Translations under genes and position numbers: made by a program
The notes under the pieces: model-generated
The model's input: the letters and a program-made list of their open reading frames with translations, nothing else
What the model was told of the DNA's origin: nothing
The model's database searches: none
Shown here: positions 33,639 to 42,282 of the stretch, piece after piece
Numbering within the stretch: the first letter of the stretch is position 1
Layout of the letters: each line of letters opens with the position of its first letter
From: JAWXUC01 sp044432975
GTDB lineage: Bacteria > Pseudomonadota > Alphaproteobacteria > RF32 > CAG-239
Reading direction: 5' to 3'
Length of the DNA: 64,000 nucleotides
Assembly: GCA_044432975.1 (NCBI GenBank)
Contig: JAWXUC010000001.1
Coordinates: 1-64,000 of the forward strand

Positions 33639-34082
33639 ATGAATCCAACAACAATCAGACAAATCTGTCTTTTAGGCACACTTGAAGAGTTTCAAAGCTT
33701 ATTGCAAGAAACCAACAACAAACTCCCTACTCACATACAATTAGAGTTATATGAAAATGGAGAGCTTGCTAAACTGCAATTATTTTTCAACAGATCTTTA
33801 CCATGTAACAAACTCCAAGAAAAGATTATTGCAGATAAAGAAATTGCTTTAATTGATTCTTTTTCTAAAAAGTGGAGTTTTGATTCTCAATTTCATAAAA
33901 AAATTCGCACAGAGAAACATCTAAGAATTTTTGAAATGTTAATTAGCAATACCAAACTTTCTAATGAAGAAGAAACAAATCTTGCAAAATCTGAAAGTGC
34001 AGAAAAAAACAAAATTTATCAACGTTATCAAAAACCATGCAAAAAAGCCATGGAAATAATTAAAAACGTTAGAAAATTCTAA
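33639..34082 (+). CDS. hypothetical helical protein
   Basis: A 147-residue protein of unknown family, predicted to be mostly helical and soluble (ICLLGTLEEFQSLLQETNN, NGELAKLQLFFNRS). The N-terminal part has a loose resemblance to ankyrin-like helix pairs, too weak to call. The C terminus is basic (KKAMEIIKNVRKF). Own promoter, no Shine-Dalgarno sequence, own terminator: another single-gene orphan unit. Confidence 0.65.
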   Translation: MNPTTIRQICLLGTLEEFQSLLQETNNKLPTHIQLELYENGELAKLQLFFNRSLPCNKLQEKIIADKEIALIDSFSKKWSFDSQFHKKIRTEKHLRIFEMLISNTKLSNEEETNLAKSESAEKNKIYQRYQKPCKKAMEIIKNVRKF

Positions 34083-34084
34083 TC

Positions 34085-34112
34085 CAAAGCTCACATTTGT
34101 GAGCTTTTTTTT
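34085..34112 (+). terminator. intrinsic terminator of the gene at 33639
   Basis: AAGCTCAC/GTGAGCTT with an ATTT loop and eight T residues. Confidence 0.88.
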
Positions 34113-34131
34113 ATAAATTAATAGAAAAAAA

Positions 34132-34356
34132 TCAAATTTTATCTATCAACTTAATTTCAACATTTTTATTATAATATTTTGCCAAAACTTTAATCATTCG
34201 CCAATCTAAAACACCGCTACCTAACTCTACTTTTTCTAATAAATCTTTACTAACTTTAACATCTTTAGCAACTTTAGACAATGTTTGTTTTTTATCTTGC
34301 CTTAATTTAAAAATTTGCAACCCAAATTCTTTTTTTATTTTTTTAAATTCTTTCAT
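34132..34356 (-). CDS. small HTH protein, cassette 4
   Basis: A 74-residue protein with one XRE-type helix-turn-helix: LGLQIFKLRQDKKQTLSKVA-like first helices (FGLQIFKLRQDKKQ), the turn KDVKVSKDLLEKVELG, and a closing helix WRMIKVLAKYY. It ends NVEIKLIDKI, echoing KKIKVVLEDCC of the cassette 1 and 2 proteins, but the two are otherwise distant. It starts in the shared context TGGAGCTTATAA-ATG downstream of structured RNA copy 4. Predicted DNA-binding; targets unknown. Confidence 0.72.
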   Translation of the reverse strand: MKEFKKIKKEFGLQIFKLRQDKKQTLSKVAKDVKVSKDLLEKVELGSGVLDWRMIKVLAKYYNKNVEIKLIDKI

Positions 34357-34377
34357 TTATAAGCTCCATGTTATTAT

Positions 34378-34529
34378 TAAAACAAAACCGCCATAAAATG
34401 ACGGTGGAGCTCAAAACTGTATAAGCACAGTCACGATTATTCGCACCAAAGGTCTTATTTCTCGCACTCCACCAAAACGATGGACTACTTATAGATGTTT
34501 TGAGACACCATTCTCAAACTATTGAGAAC
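34378..34529 (-). ncRNA. structured RNA family, copy 4
   Basis: The most diverged copy. Closing helix CTCAAAAC/GTTTTGAG; inner helix TATAAG/CTTATA; hairpin TCCA/TGGA; the small stem around the loop reads ACC-TTT-GGT where the others have GC-TTTT-GC; terminator stem CCGTCAT/ATGGCGG followed by TTTTGTTTT. The terminator stem has changed on both sides relative to CCACTGA/TCAGTGG, keeping complementarity. Confidence 0.8.
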
Positions 34530-34535
34530 AACATC

Positions 34536-34564
34536 ATTATAAATACATATTTTTTATTTTGCAA
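34536..34564 (-). promoter_or_regulatory. promoter of structured RNA copy 4
   Basis: -35 TTGCAA (34559-34564), a 17-base spacer, -10 TATAAT (34536-34541). Confidence 0.75.
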
Positions 34565-34577
34565 CACAAAAACCAAT

Positions 34578-34616
34578 ACTCTTTGTCATTGCGGGCTCGA
34601 TCCGCAATCCAGTTAA
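34578..34616. repeat. GTCATTGCG repeat, left part
   Basis: GTCATTGCGG and GATCCGCAATCC form a hairpin. A mirror copy at about 34888-34918 closes the block, so the MITEs between them appear to have inserted into one GTCATTGCG element. Confidence 0.55.
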
Positions 34617-34626
34617 AATATTGCTA

Positions 34627-34702
34627 TAGCAATACGAAATTAATTGATTGAATATTCACACAAAAAATGTAGGGGAGACCTGAGATCTCCCGACAGAAAA
34701 TA
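34627..34702. repeat. truncated MITE, left half
   Basis: Begins AATACGAAATTAATTGATTG and continues to the GGGGAGACC/GATCTCCC hairpin, matching the left half of the 20753-20925 element, then stops where the next copy starts. Confidence 0.65.
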
Positions 34703-34872
34703 TAGCTAATCCGAAAATAAACGATTGTACTTATCGATGTTTTGTAGGGGCGATTATTAATCGCCATCATTGCCGTAAGGCAATGAAAATAAGGATATTT
34801 ACTGTCGGGAGACCAGTGGTCTCCCCTACATTTTTCAGTGCACAATACAATTATTTAATTTCGTATTAGCTA
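34703..34872. repeat. MITE-like element, copy B
   Basis: A 170-bp full copy of the 20753-20925 family in opposite orientation. The 27-base ends (TAGCTAATCCGAAAATAAAC at the left) are mirrored at 34846-34872 with a few mismatches. It contains the same three inner hairpins. Confidence 0.8.
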
Positions 34873-34875
34873 TAT

Positions 34876-34920
34876 AAAACAAAACTTGATTGCGGATCAA
34901 GTCCGCAATGACACAAATAG
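34876..34920. repeat. GTCATTGCG repeat, right part
   Basis: TTGATTGCGGA and TCCGCAATGACA pair as a hairpin, the mirror of the left part at 34578-34616. It ends ten bases before the addA stop codon. Confidence 0.55.
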
Positions 34921-34931
34921 TAAAACAATTG

Positions 34932-37900
34932 TCAAACTTCAACCAACTCGCCTGTTGCTGTCCACAACACAAATGCCTTAACAACCCTACCAGCATAAAT
35001 TTGAGACACCAAAGACTTATAAGCATTAAGCTGATTTTTATACTTTGTAGGAATTTCTCCTGTATTCTTATCTGTTTTATAATCAACAATCAAAACTTCA
35101 TCATCACGCACGACTAACCTATCAATTACACCGTTGATGATTTTATCTTCAACCTTACCACAAACAGAAACCTCAGCTCTTGAATCTCCTTCAAACAAAG
35201 CTTTTATTTCATTGTTTTCAAACAACTTCAAAACATCTACTTTAAGTTTTGGGTGAAGATTATAAGCCTTCAAAAAACCATCAATTTTATCTTTATCAAA
35301 AGAGTTCATATATTGCAAAATTTTATGAATAGCCAAACCTTTTGCAAATTTTCCATTATCAGGATAAAGCTCATATTCTTCTTCATCATCATCACCCATT
35401 TTAGACGGTGCATAAGGCTTTGCATCAAATTCGATTTCAGGCGCTTTATTATAAAGAAAATCAATTTTACCTAGCTCAAATTCTTCTTTTTTATCTTCCG
35501 CCTTTGCTTTTACTTCAAAAGTTTGTGTATTCTTAAACACAAGCCCTTCATCTGTCTTTGAGCCAATCTCTTCTAAAGAATGCTTAACACTTGCATACCA
35601 AGAATTTTCATCAATTTTATCAGATGTTGCAAACCCACAAACAATCAAAATATCTTCAGCCCTAGTTAATGCCACATAAAGCAAACGTTGATACTCATAA
35701 AATTCTTCTTCATTTAGCTTCTCGACAATTTCTGTAGCATCATTCTGATAAAAAGCACCACTCAAAGGATAAAGCATTCCGTCATCTAACAACAATTTTG
35801 CATCTTTTTTAGACTTTGGCACTTTAGTAGTATCAGGCATAATCACAATCGGCGCTTGCAATCCCTTAGAACCATGAGCCGTCATAATCCTAACCGCATC
35901 AACTCCGCTTTCAAGCTGACGTTTAATTTCAATGTCATCACGTTCAATCCATTCAACAAAATTCTGTAACGAAACAATATTATCGCGCTCAAAATTAATT
36001 GTTAAATTCAAAAATTCTTCAATAGCATCGATAGATTCCAAACCCAAACGAGAAATAAAATTCTTCTTAGCATTCAAGTTATTTAATACAAAAGAAAATA
36101 ACTCAAAAGGACGAACATAATCAGCCATATTCAACAATTGATTTAAGATTTTATAAGTATCATTATATGTTTTATTGTCTCTAATTGCATTAAACAATGT
36201 ATTTTTGCGCTTATGACAAAGGTCAAACAAATCATCATCATTCAAGCCAAATATTGGCGACTTTAATACACAAGCCAAATTCAAATCATCTGACGGAAGA
36301 AGCAAAAATTTTGCCAAAGCCAACAAATCTTGCACTGCAATTTGTTCTAAAAGCTTCAACCTATCTGCCCCCAAAACATTAACATCAGATGCCTTAAGTT
36401 CTCTTATTAACTCATCAACAAAAACACCTCTGCGCCTTACTAAAATCAAAAAATCTTGATATTTAATTGGTCGATTTTTAGATTGCAAAATTTGTTTTTC
36501 TTCAACCATTGTTTTTATTTTAAGCGCAATTTTTTTTGCCAACTTTTGCGACGGACTTTCTTTTGTGGTTCGAGAATTTGAAAAACTCCATTCTTTTTTT
36601 TCTTTCTTTTCACCAACAATCAAGTCCCACAAATAAACCTCACCACAATCCCCTACCCTAAACGGAGTTTGATCAAGTTTTTGAGACTTAAACACATTAT
36701 TCACGTTTTCTAAAATTGGCGCTGTTGAACGAAAAGATACATTTAAATCAACTTGTTTAAAGTCATCTTTTTTGGCAAAGAAATATTTTTTTATATAATC
36801 AAAGTTTTTAACATCTGCCCCCTGAAAACTATAAATTGATTGCTTTCTATCACCCACCACAAAAATTGTTTTATTATTTTCAGACGCAAAAAATTCTTCA
36901 GTAATAGATAAAATAATCTGCCATTGATTAAATGAAGTATCTTGAGCCTCATCAATTAAAATGTGATCAATACCACCATCAAGCTTATACAAAACCCAAT
37001 CCGCCACCGCAGAATCTTTTAACAATTGATTAGTATAAAAAATCAAATCTTCATAATCCATTAAAGAGTTTTCTTTTTTAAAAAGCTCATACTCACTTAA
37101 AAACCTAGATGCAATTTCAAAAACAGCTTTGCTTGATTTATAAAGGCTTAAAGTTATATTTTCTTCTTCATACTTTAAGATTTCTTCTGCAATCAACAAA
37201 TCTTCTTCTGAAAGTTTTTTTCGAACATCTCCAGTTTTAGTTAAATATTTAAGCTTAAAGTCATCATAATTTTCATCACCAATATCAATACTTAAAACAG
37301 GATTCAAATTAACATTTAAATCTTTTATTTTATTATTAAGAGACAACTTAGAACGATTATCAACAATTGTCTTTAATATATCAGAAAATCCATCCTCAGA
37401 AGTATTCTCAGACAAATACGCAATACTATCAAACAAACTATTATCATTTAATATCTTTGTTTTAATCTGAGCAACAATCTCCCTTGCCTTAACCTCATCA
37501 ACAACATCAAAATAAGGAGAAACATTAGCCTCAAATGCAAATCGCTTTAAAATCTCTTGGCAAAAAGCATGAATAGTCTGAATCCTCATATTAACAGGCG
37601 CATCTAAAATAGAAACAAACAAACGCCTTGCATTGATAATATCATTATCTTTAACATTATAACCCAACAAAGAAACAAGCTCTTGTTCTAAAACCTCATC
37701 AGACAACGCCACCCAATCTGCCAAACGTTTATAAATACGCTCACTCATTTCCACCGCTGCTGCTTTAGTATAAGTTAATGCTAAAATCTTAGAAGGATTA
37801 ACTCCATTTAATAAAAGACGCAAAACCCTATCAGATAAAATTTTAGTCTTACCTGTACCAGCGCTCGCCTCCACCCACACGCAGTCTTTAGGATTAGACG

Positions 37901-37958
37901 CTTTTTGTTGAGATGCGGTAGCCATTGCTCCGATAGTTTTTCTATCACTCATTTCCAT
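34932..37958 (-). CDS. addA: double-strand break repair helicase-nuclease AddA
   Basis: The UvrD-type helicase/nuclease subunit of AddAB, which resects DNA ends for RecA in the RecBCD-like pathway. Walker A is VEASAGTGKTKILSDRVLRL at about residues 28-47. Motif II-like DEAQDTSFNQWQ, helicase GDRKQSIYSFQGAD and RLLYVALTRAED follow. The C-terminal RecB-type nuclease has VLIVDYKTDKNTGE. The 1008 residues are slightly shorter than many alphaproteobacterial AddA proteins. The start overlaps addB by 14 bases, so the two are co-translated. Confidence 0.94.
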   Translation of the reverse strand: MEMSDRKTIGAMATASQQKASNPKDCVWVEASAGTGKTKILSDRVLRLLLNGVNPSKILALTYTKAAAVEMSERIYKRLADWVALSDEVLEQELVSLLGYNVKDNDIINARRLFVSILDAPVNMRIQTIHAFCQEILKRFAFEANVSPYFDVVDEVKAREIVAQIKTKILNDNSLFDSIAYLSENTSEDGFSDILKTIVDNRSKLSLNNKIKDLNVNLNPVLSIDIGDENYDDFKLKYLTKTGDVRKKLSEEDLLIAEEILKYEEENITLSLYKSSKAVFEIASRFLSEYELFKKENSLMDYEDLIFYTNQLLKDSAVADWVLYKLDGGIDHILIDEAQDTSFNQWQIILSITEEFFASENNKTIFVVGDRKQSIYSFQGADVKNFDYIKKYFFAKKDDFKQVDLNVSFRSTAPILENVNNVFKSQKLDQTPFRVGDCGEVYLWDLIVGEKKEKKEWSFSNSRTTKESPSQKLAKKIALKIKTMVEEKQILQSKNRPIKYQDFLILVRRRGVFVDELIRELKASDVNVLGADRLKLLEQIAVQDLLALAKFLLLPSDDLNLACVLKSPIFGLNDDDLFDLCHKRKNTLFNAIRDNKTYNDTYKILNQLLNMADYVRPFELFSFVLNNLNAKKNFISRLGLESIDAIEEFLNLTINFERDNIVSLQNFVEWIERDDIEIKRQLESGVDAVRIMTAHGSKGLQAPIVIMPDTTKVPKSKKDAKLLLDDGMLYPLSGAFYQNDATEIVEKLNEEEFYEYQRLLYVALTRAEDILIVCGFATSDKIDENSWYASVKHSLEEIGSKTDEGLVFKNTQTFEVKAKAEDKKEEFELGKIDFLYNKAPEIEFDAKPYAPSKMGDDDEEEYELYPDNGKFAKGLAIHKILQYMNSFDKDKIDGFLKAYNLHPKLKVDVLKLFENNEIKALFEGDSRAEVSVCGKVEDKIINGVIDRLVVRDDEVLIVDYKTDKNTGEIPTKYKNQLNAYKSLVSQIYAGRVVKAFVLWTATGELVEV

Positions 37959-40900
37959 CTCCTTTAACCGCCCATTCTCTCAACCTTGCTAAATGTTCAT
38001 AATCAGAATACTTAGGCAGATTATCCACATCAGGACAAGAGTAATAAGGAGTTGATTGTTTATTATATTCTGCAATCAACTTTAACAACTGCTCTTTTGT
38101 CTTTAAGAAAAGCTCATCAAGCTTATCATTAAATACGGCTTCTTTCTTACCCAACTGCCAATAAATCAAATTTGCAACATCTGTTTTTAAGCTCTCAGAA
38201 AAAATCAAACCTTCTGCTGGCAACTGTGGACCATAACCAGAATATATCTCCGCCTTAGATTTTAATCCTCCTGTCTTATAATCAATAACGTTTATATCAC
38301 CGTTTGTAAGCTCATCAATTCTATCTGCTTTTGCCTTAAGAACAAAACCACCCAAGTCAAGTTCTGCCATAACCTCTGAACGTCTATTTTTAATACCTAC
38401 GCTATATTGATTTTCAACATTTATTAAATGATCAATAATTTTATTAAGCCTTGCTTTCCAAAAAACAATTCTATCTTGCGTTAAGCCAGAGTTTGCAAAT
38501 ATCTCATCACCAGTCATTTGCAGTTCTTCTTTTGCATTAAGTGGAAATATAGTATTATGCTTTTTATAAAAGATTTCTAAAATCTTATGAATAATAGTTC
38601 CATAATCTTTAGCCTCAAGCTCTTGGTTTAAATCATCAAGTGGATATAAAGATAAAACATATTTAGCATATATCGCATAAGGATCTTTAATCCAAGTTTC
38701 AATTTGCGAAGCAGAAATATGTTTAGGCCGAGCCTCAACAGGCGGCTGAGGCGCAGGAGGTAAAATACCTATAAACTCTTTAGGCTCATTTATAATATAT
38801 GAAAGCTTTTTATAAACAAACTCTTCTTTTTTATTCAGTACAACATTTAAAAGTTTTGCTAATGCCTCAATCTTCAACAAAAACCGAGACTTAACCTGAG
38901 GCGTCCCATCCACCTTAATAGCCCGTGTAATATAAACCGCAGCAGAATAATCTGCCCCCCTTGCGGGGGAAGTGGCAGGCGAAGCCTGACGAAGGGGGGT
39001 ATTTAAAAAACTTTCCACATTTTCACAAACATTCTTCACCCTATCAACACATTCATCTAAATTATCTTCAATTTCATTATTCCAAAATCTAATAATAAAA
39101 AATCCATTATTTTCTAAATAAAAATGCCTATCAACATCTGCAACATTCCCATTATGATGAGAGCCATCAATTTCAATAATAAGTCTTTTTTCTAAACACG
39201 CAAAATCAGCAATATATTTATCATCAATAGAAACTTGCCTTCTAAACTTATAACCTAATTGCTCTTTTCTAATCTTTTGCCAAACTTTAACCTCTTGAGG
39301 TGTCATATTTTTTCTTAAAGAACGAGAATATTCTTTAAGGATGGTGGAGTAATATCGATGGCTTTCCTTAACCCCCTTTTGGCACTTCGTGCCATTTTCC
39401 CCGCAAGGGGGACAAATACCAAAAGCAGAATCATCTGCCCCCCCTGCGGGGGAAGTGCCCGAAGGGCGATGGGGGGTATCAAAAAACATTTCCATATTAT
39501 CCCCACCACCACACAGCGCACTCGCAAAATCAAAAGAAGATATTCCCACTTTATATGAATATGTCGACAATCCCAAATCTTTTTTCATACTTTCAGACAA
39601 CCAAGGGTTTGGATTATTAGCCATTGGCCACATTCCCTCATTGCAAGAACCAATAATTGCCACATCAAATTTATTAAACCTTGCCTCAATAGCCCCAAGT
39701 ATTTTAACCTTAGGATGAGTGTTATAATTTTTTCTAACACTAGCCGAAGATAAAAGAGTGTCAAAATAATCTTTATACTCTAACAATGAAACATCATTAA
39801 TAAGCTCGCAACTTTCTAAAATGTTTGTAAACAACTGCGATGCCACTCGTCCTTCTTCTTTAACAAAAAGCTTATTACACAAACTATGCGCCAAATTTAT
39901 ATGAGCGGTTAACATATCTTTTAATGTTGCTCTCTCTGGCAAAACAAGTTGTTTTTTTATTGCATTAGCAACCAAAGACAATTCTTCATTTTCTCTTTTT
40001 TGCCTTAAAACGATTCTTTCATATTCTTTCACAAAATCTTTATTATTAAAATACGGATGCTTTACTAAAGACAAAAAGTCCACAACATCATCATTAATAA
40101 CACTTTCTAAAATCAATCGCAAAAAAGAACCTAAAGATGTTGAGGATAACGGACGCCCTGCACTATCATCAACCTCAACATCAAAACGTTTTAACTCACT
40201 ACACACCAAACGAGACAAATTTCTATCAGGAGAAATTAAAGCAATCTCTTTATCTTCTTCTAAACATTTTCGAATTAATATTGCAATCATCAAAGCTTCT
40301 TGCGACAAGCTATCAGCTTCCATAATATGAATATTCTCAAAAAAATTTTTCAAGTTAGGATTAATATTTTGCCAATTTTCAGAAGAAAAAGCAGGACGCA
40401 TTAATTCAGAAACAAATTCCTCTTTAACCTCATCTCCACTAACATTAACAATATCATCTCTACTCAAGTTTAAAAAATCAATCATTTGCTTATTTTCAAA
40501 ACAAGGATGAATCTCTGGCAATTCGATCCACTCTTGCTCAGATAAAAACATATCTATGCCATAAAAATAAATTTCTGCATTTTGATTATCCAACAAACTC
40601 TTCATCAAATTTTTAATATCAACAAACGGAGCCGAAACACCTGCAACAACAATTTTATTATTAGAATTCAGCAAATTTTGCGTCGCTAATTTAAAAAGTT
40701 CTTTTTGTCTTTGCACAACATCAATCTGATTTCTTTCCTTTAAGATAAAAGGCCAGTTTTGAGTGATGATTTTTAAAAATTCAAAAATATCTTGCACATG
40801 AGCTGAAAAATTATCAGGAATAATCTCTTGCAATTTTTCTAAATCAACATCCAAATTTTGCGCTTCATCAAGCAAAGATGACAATTCTAAAGAAAGCTGA

Positions 40901-41247
40901 TAAGCCTGATTTAGATTTATCTTCTTTTTCATAATCATTTTAATAAAATAAAAAATACGCTCATCTTTAGATATAGCTTCTTTAATATCTGCAAAGTTCT
41001 CAATTTTTAACAAAAGCTCATCTTCATCAAAATCTGCAATCGCCTTTATCTGAGGCAAAATCATAGGGCGCAACTCAAAAACTTGCAAAAAGGCATTTCG
41101 AAGAGAAGAAACCGCCCTTTTAGAAGGCATCAAAAATACCACATCACTCAACCCCAGCGGATTATCCTTATACAACAAAGCATATTTCTCCGCCAAAAAC
41201 TGATGGAAATCAAGAGCTATAGATACATTAAAAACATTATTTTTCAT
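37945..41247 (-). CDS. addB: AddB nuclease/helicase-like subunit carrying an in-frame insertion
   Basis: The partner of AddA in double-strand break repair, recognisable by the N-terminal inactivated-helicase region (GVSAPFVDIKNLM, LISPDRNLSRLV, AIIGSCNEGMWPM) and the C-terminal PD-(D/E)XK nuclease (DRIDELTNGDINVIDYKTGG). Its length is 1100 residues, of which about 190 (residues 580-768) are foreign: they carry palindromic-repeat peptides at both ends of a DUF559 domain. The AddB sequence stops at FASALC and resumes at AAVYITRAIKVDGTP, two stretches that are adjacent in ordinary AddB. The reading frame stays open throughout, so a working protein is possible. Confidence 0.92.
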   Translation of the reverse strand: MKNNVFNVSIALDFHQFLAEKYALLYKDNPLGLSDVVFLMPSKRAVSSLRNAFLQVFELRPMILPQIKAIADFDEDELLLKIENFADIKEAISKDERIFYFIKMIMKKKINLNQAYQLSLELSSLLDEAQNLDVDLEKLQEIIPDNFSAHVQDIFEFLKIITQNWPFILKERNQIDVVQRQKELFKLATQNLLNSNNKIVVAGVSAPFVDIKNLMKSLLDNQNAEIYFYGIDMFLSEQEWIELPEIHPCFENKQMIDFLNLSRDDIVNVSGDEVKEEFVSELMRPAFSSENWQNINPNLKNFFENIHIMEADSLSQEALMIAILIRKCLEEDKEIALISPDRNLSRLVCSELKRFDVEVDDSAGRPLSSTSLGSFLRLILESVINDDVVDFLSLVKHPYFNNKDFVKEYERIVLRQKRENEELSLVANAIKKQLVLPERATLKDMLTAHINLAHSLCNKLFVKEEGRVASQLFTNILESCELINDVSLLEYKDYFDTLLSSASVRKNYNTHPKVKILGAIEARFNKFDVAIIGSCNEGMWPMANNPNPWLSESMKKDLGLSTYSYKVGISSFDFASALCGGGDNMEMFFDTPHRPSGTSPAGGADDSAFGICPPCGENGTKCQKGVKESHRYYSTILKEYSRSLRKNMTPQEVKVWQKIRKEQLGYKFRRQVSIDDKYIADFACLEKRLIIEIDGSHHNGNVADVDRHFYLENNGFFIIRFWNNEIEDNLDECVDRVKNVCENVESFLNTPLRQASPATSPARGADYSAAVYITRAIKVDGTPQVKSRFLLKIEALAKLLNVVLNKKEEFVYKKLSYIINEPKEFIGILPPAPQPPVEARPKHISASQIETWIKDPYAIYAKYVLSLYPLDDLNQELEAKDYGTIIHKILEIFYKKHNTIFPLNAKEELQMTGDEIFANSGLTQDRIVFWKARLNKIIDHLINVENQYSVGIKNRRSEVMAELDLGGFVLKAKADRIDELTNGDINVIDYKTGGLKSKAEIYSGYGPQLPAEGLIFSESLKTDVANLIYWQLGKKEAVFNDKLDELFLKTKEQLLKLIAEYNKQSTPYYSCPDVDNLPKYSDYEHLARLREWAVKGDGNE
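38944..39510 (-). mobile_element. DUF559 cassette inserted in addB
   Basis: About 567 bp read in frame within addB. One end encodes TPHRPSGTSPAGGADDSAF and ICPPCGENGTKCQKG, translations of two CCCCCTTGCGGGG palindromes (39368-39412, 39432-39480). The other encodes TPLRQASPATSPARGADYSA, a third palindrome (38950-39001). Between them is a DUF559 domain (very-short-patch-repair endonuclease-like fold): SRSLRKNMTPQEVKVWQKIR, YKFRRQVSIDDKYIADF, then RLIIEIDGSHH with the acidic residues expected of a nuclease core. The palindromes are of the same family as those at 14.0, 30.9 and 41.3 kb. Confidence 0.85.
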
Positions 41248-41299
41248 AAAAAATATTTTATAATAACAAATTTAATAAGCAAGAACAAAATACATCCTC

Positions 41300-41440
41300 T
41301 CTTATCTGCCCCCCTTGCGGGGGAAGTGCCCGAAGGGCGATGGGGGGTTAATAAAAAAATCCTCTCTTATCTCCCCCTTGCGACCAGTACACCCACCTTG
41401 CGGGGGAAGTGGCAGGCAAAGCCTGACGAAGGGGGTAACA
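41300..41440. repeat. cluster of CCCCCTTGCGGGGG palindromes
   Basis: Two units lie upstream of addB. The first (about 41306-41348) has the inner hairpin GCCCGAAGGGC and ends GATGGGGGGT. The second (about 41371-41437) has the inner hairpin GCAGGCAAAGCCTG and ends GAAGGGGGT, with a short extra piece near its left arm. Both subtypes also occur inside addB. No gene is supported here. Confidence 0.75.
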
Positions 41441-41450
41441 AAAATAATCC

Positions 41451-41479
41451 TTGATTTTCTTAAAACAACAACTTATAGT
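41451..41479 (+). promoter_or_regulatory. promoter of the structured RNA at 41486
   Basis: TTGATT (41451-41456), a 17-base spacer, TATAGT (41474-41479). Confidence 0.65.
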
Positions 41480-41485
41480 AGCAAT

Positions 41486-41688
41486 CAAGCAGTAAAGTTA
41501 CTGCCCAGGAAGTCAGATTCTTTTATTTTATACAAACAAATCGTTGGCATAGCGATTATAATAATTATGCCGATAACTACCCAAGGGTGGATATCGGTGA
41601 ATAAAGCTTTGCTGAATAAACCGAACCGTTTGTTTGTATACGGTATTCTGACTGTCCGCCCACTTCTTTTTAAGTGGGCTTTTTTATA
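41486..41688 (+). ncRNA. unassigned structured RNA (6S-like candidate)
   Basis: A roughly 200-nt unit between a promoter and a terminator with no reading frame of note. It starts with the hairpin GCAGTAA/TTACTGC. AGTCAGA pairs with TCTGACT, and after an internal loop TACAAACAAA-CG pairs with CG-TTTGTTTGTA, making a long interrupted rod. The distal part has hairpins GGCATA/TATGCC and CCGATA/TATCGG. The end is a terminator stem CCCACTT/AAGTGGG with TTTTTT. The rod with a distal bulge is reminiscent of 6S RNA, but the sequence does not let me confirm it. Confidence 0.6.
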
Positions 41689-41694
41689 AACAAA

Positions 41695-42174
41695 ATGATA
41701 ACAACAATGGAAACAATATCAAAAAAAGCCAAAAGAGGCAGACAAGAAGACGGCAGTGCCAACCCTGTAGATATCTTTGTTGGTCAAAAAATAAAAATCA
41801 GACGACAAATACTGCATCTTTCCCAAGGAAAACTTGCAAACCTACTAGGAATAACCTTCCAACAAGTGCAAAAATATGAAAGAGGAGCAAACAGAATATC
41901 AGCCAGCAGAATTTGGGATGTAGCTAATATATTAGGGGTCGATTGCAACTATTTTTATCAAAATATGTCAGACAAAACAAATTGCTCAAGCCCAAGATTT
42001 ATAATTAATGAAGACGCAACACTCAATAACATTATTGAAAATGACCCTTTTTATAATGAACAACACTTAAGAATAATAAACAATTTAGCAAAAATAAAAG
42101 TACAAGATCAAAAAGACGCCATAGAGCTAATAACTTCCGCATTATCCAAACAATCCACAAAAACTGAAGAATAA
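41695..42174 (+). CDS. XRE-family transcriptional regulator
   Basis: A Cro/CI-type DNA-binding protein. The helix-turn-helix is clear: GQKIKIRRQILHLSQGKLAN, LLGITFQQVQKYERGANRIS and a closing SRIWDVANILGVDCNYFYQN segment, the form typical of a broad alphaproteobacterial family. The C-terminal third is polar and variable. I place the start at ATG 41695 or 41707 because a frame from 41674 would begin inside the terminator of the RNA upstream. Length 155-159 residues. No Shine-Dalgarno sequence. The target is unknown. Confidence 0.85.
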   Translation: MITTMETISKKAKRGRQEDGSANPVDIFVGQKIKIRRQILHLSQGKLANLLGITFQQVQKYERGANRISASRIWDVANILGVDCNYFYQNMSDKTNCSSPRFIINEDATLNNIIENDPFYNEQHLRIINNLAKIKVQDQKDAIELITSALSKQSTKTEE

Positions 42175-42282
42175 AAGCAATACATAACAAACACTTAAAG
42201 CCAAATATCATTTTTTTGTTGCACATATGTTTTTTTAAGACTATAAAGAGGGGATGTTTAATTTTAAGGACTATAAAAAAAT

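Noticed and set aside
39358..39718. Plus-strand frames of 66 and 109 residues inside addB
   Set aside because: They are translations of the palindromes on the strand opposite to the intact addB frame.
41083..41689. Plus-strand frames across the palindrome cluster and the structured RNA
   Set aside because: They translate repeats and RNA stems, overlap addB antisense, and have no ribosome sites. The RNA interpretation explains the region better.
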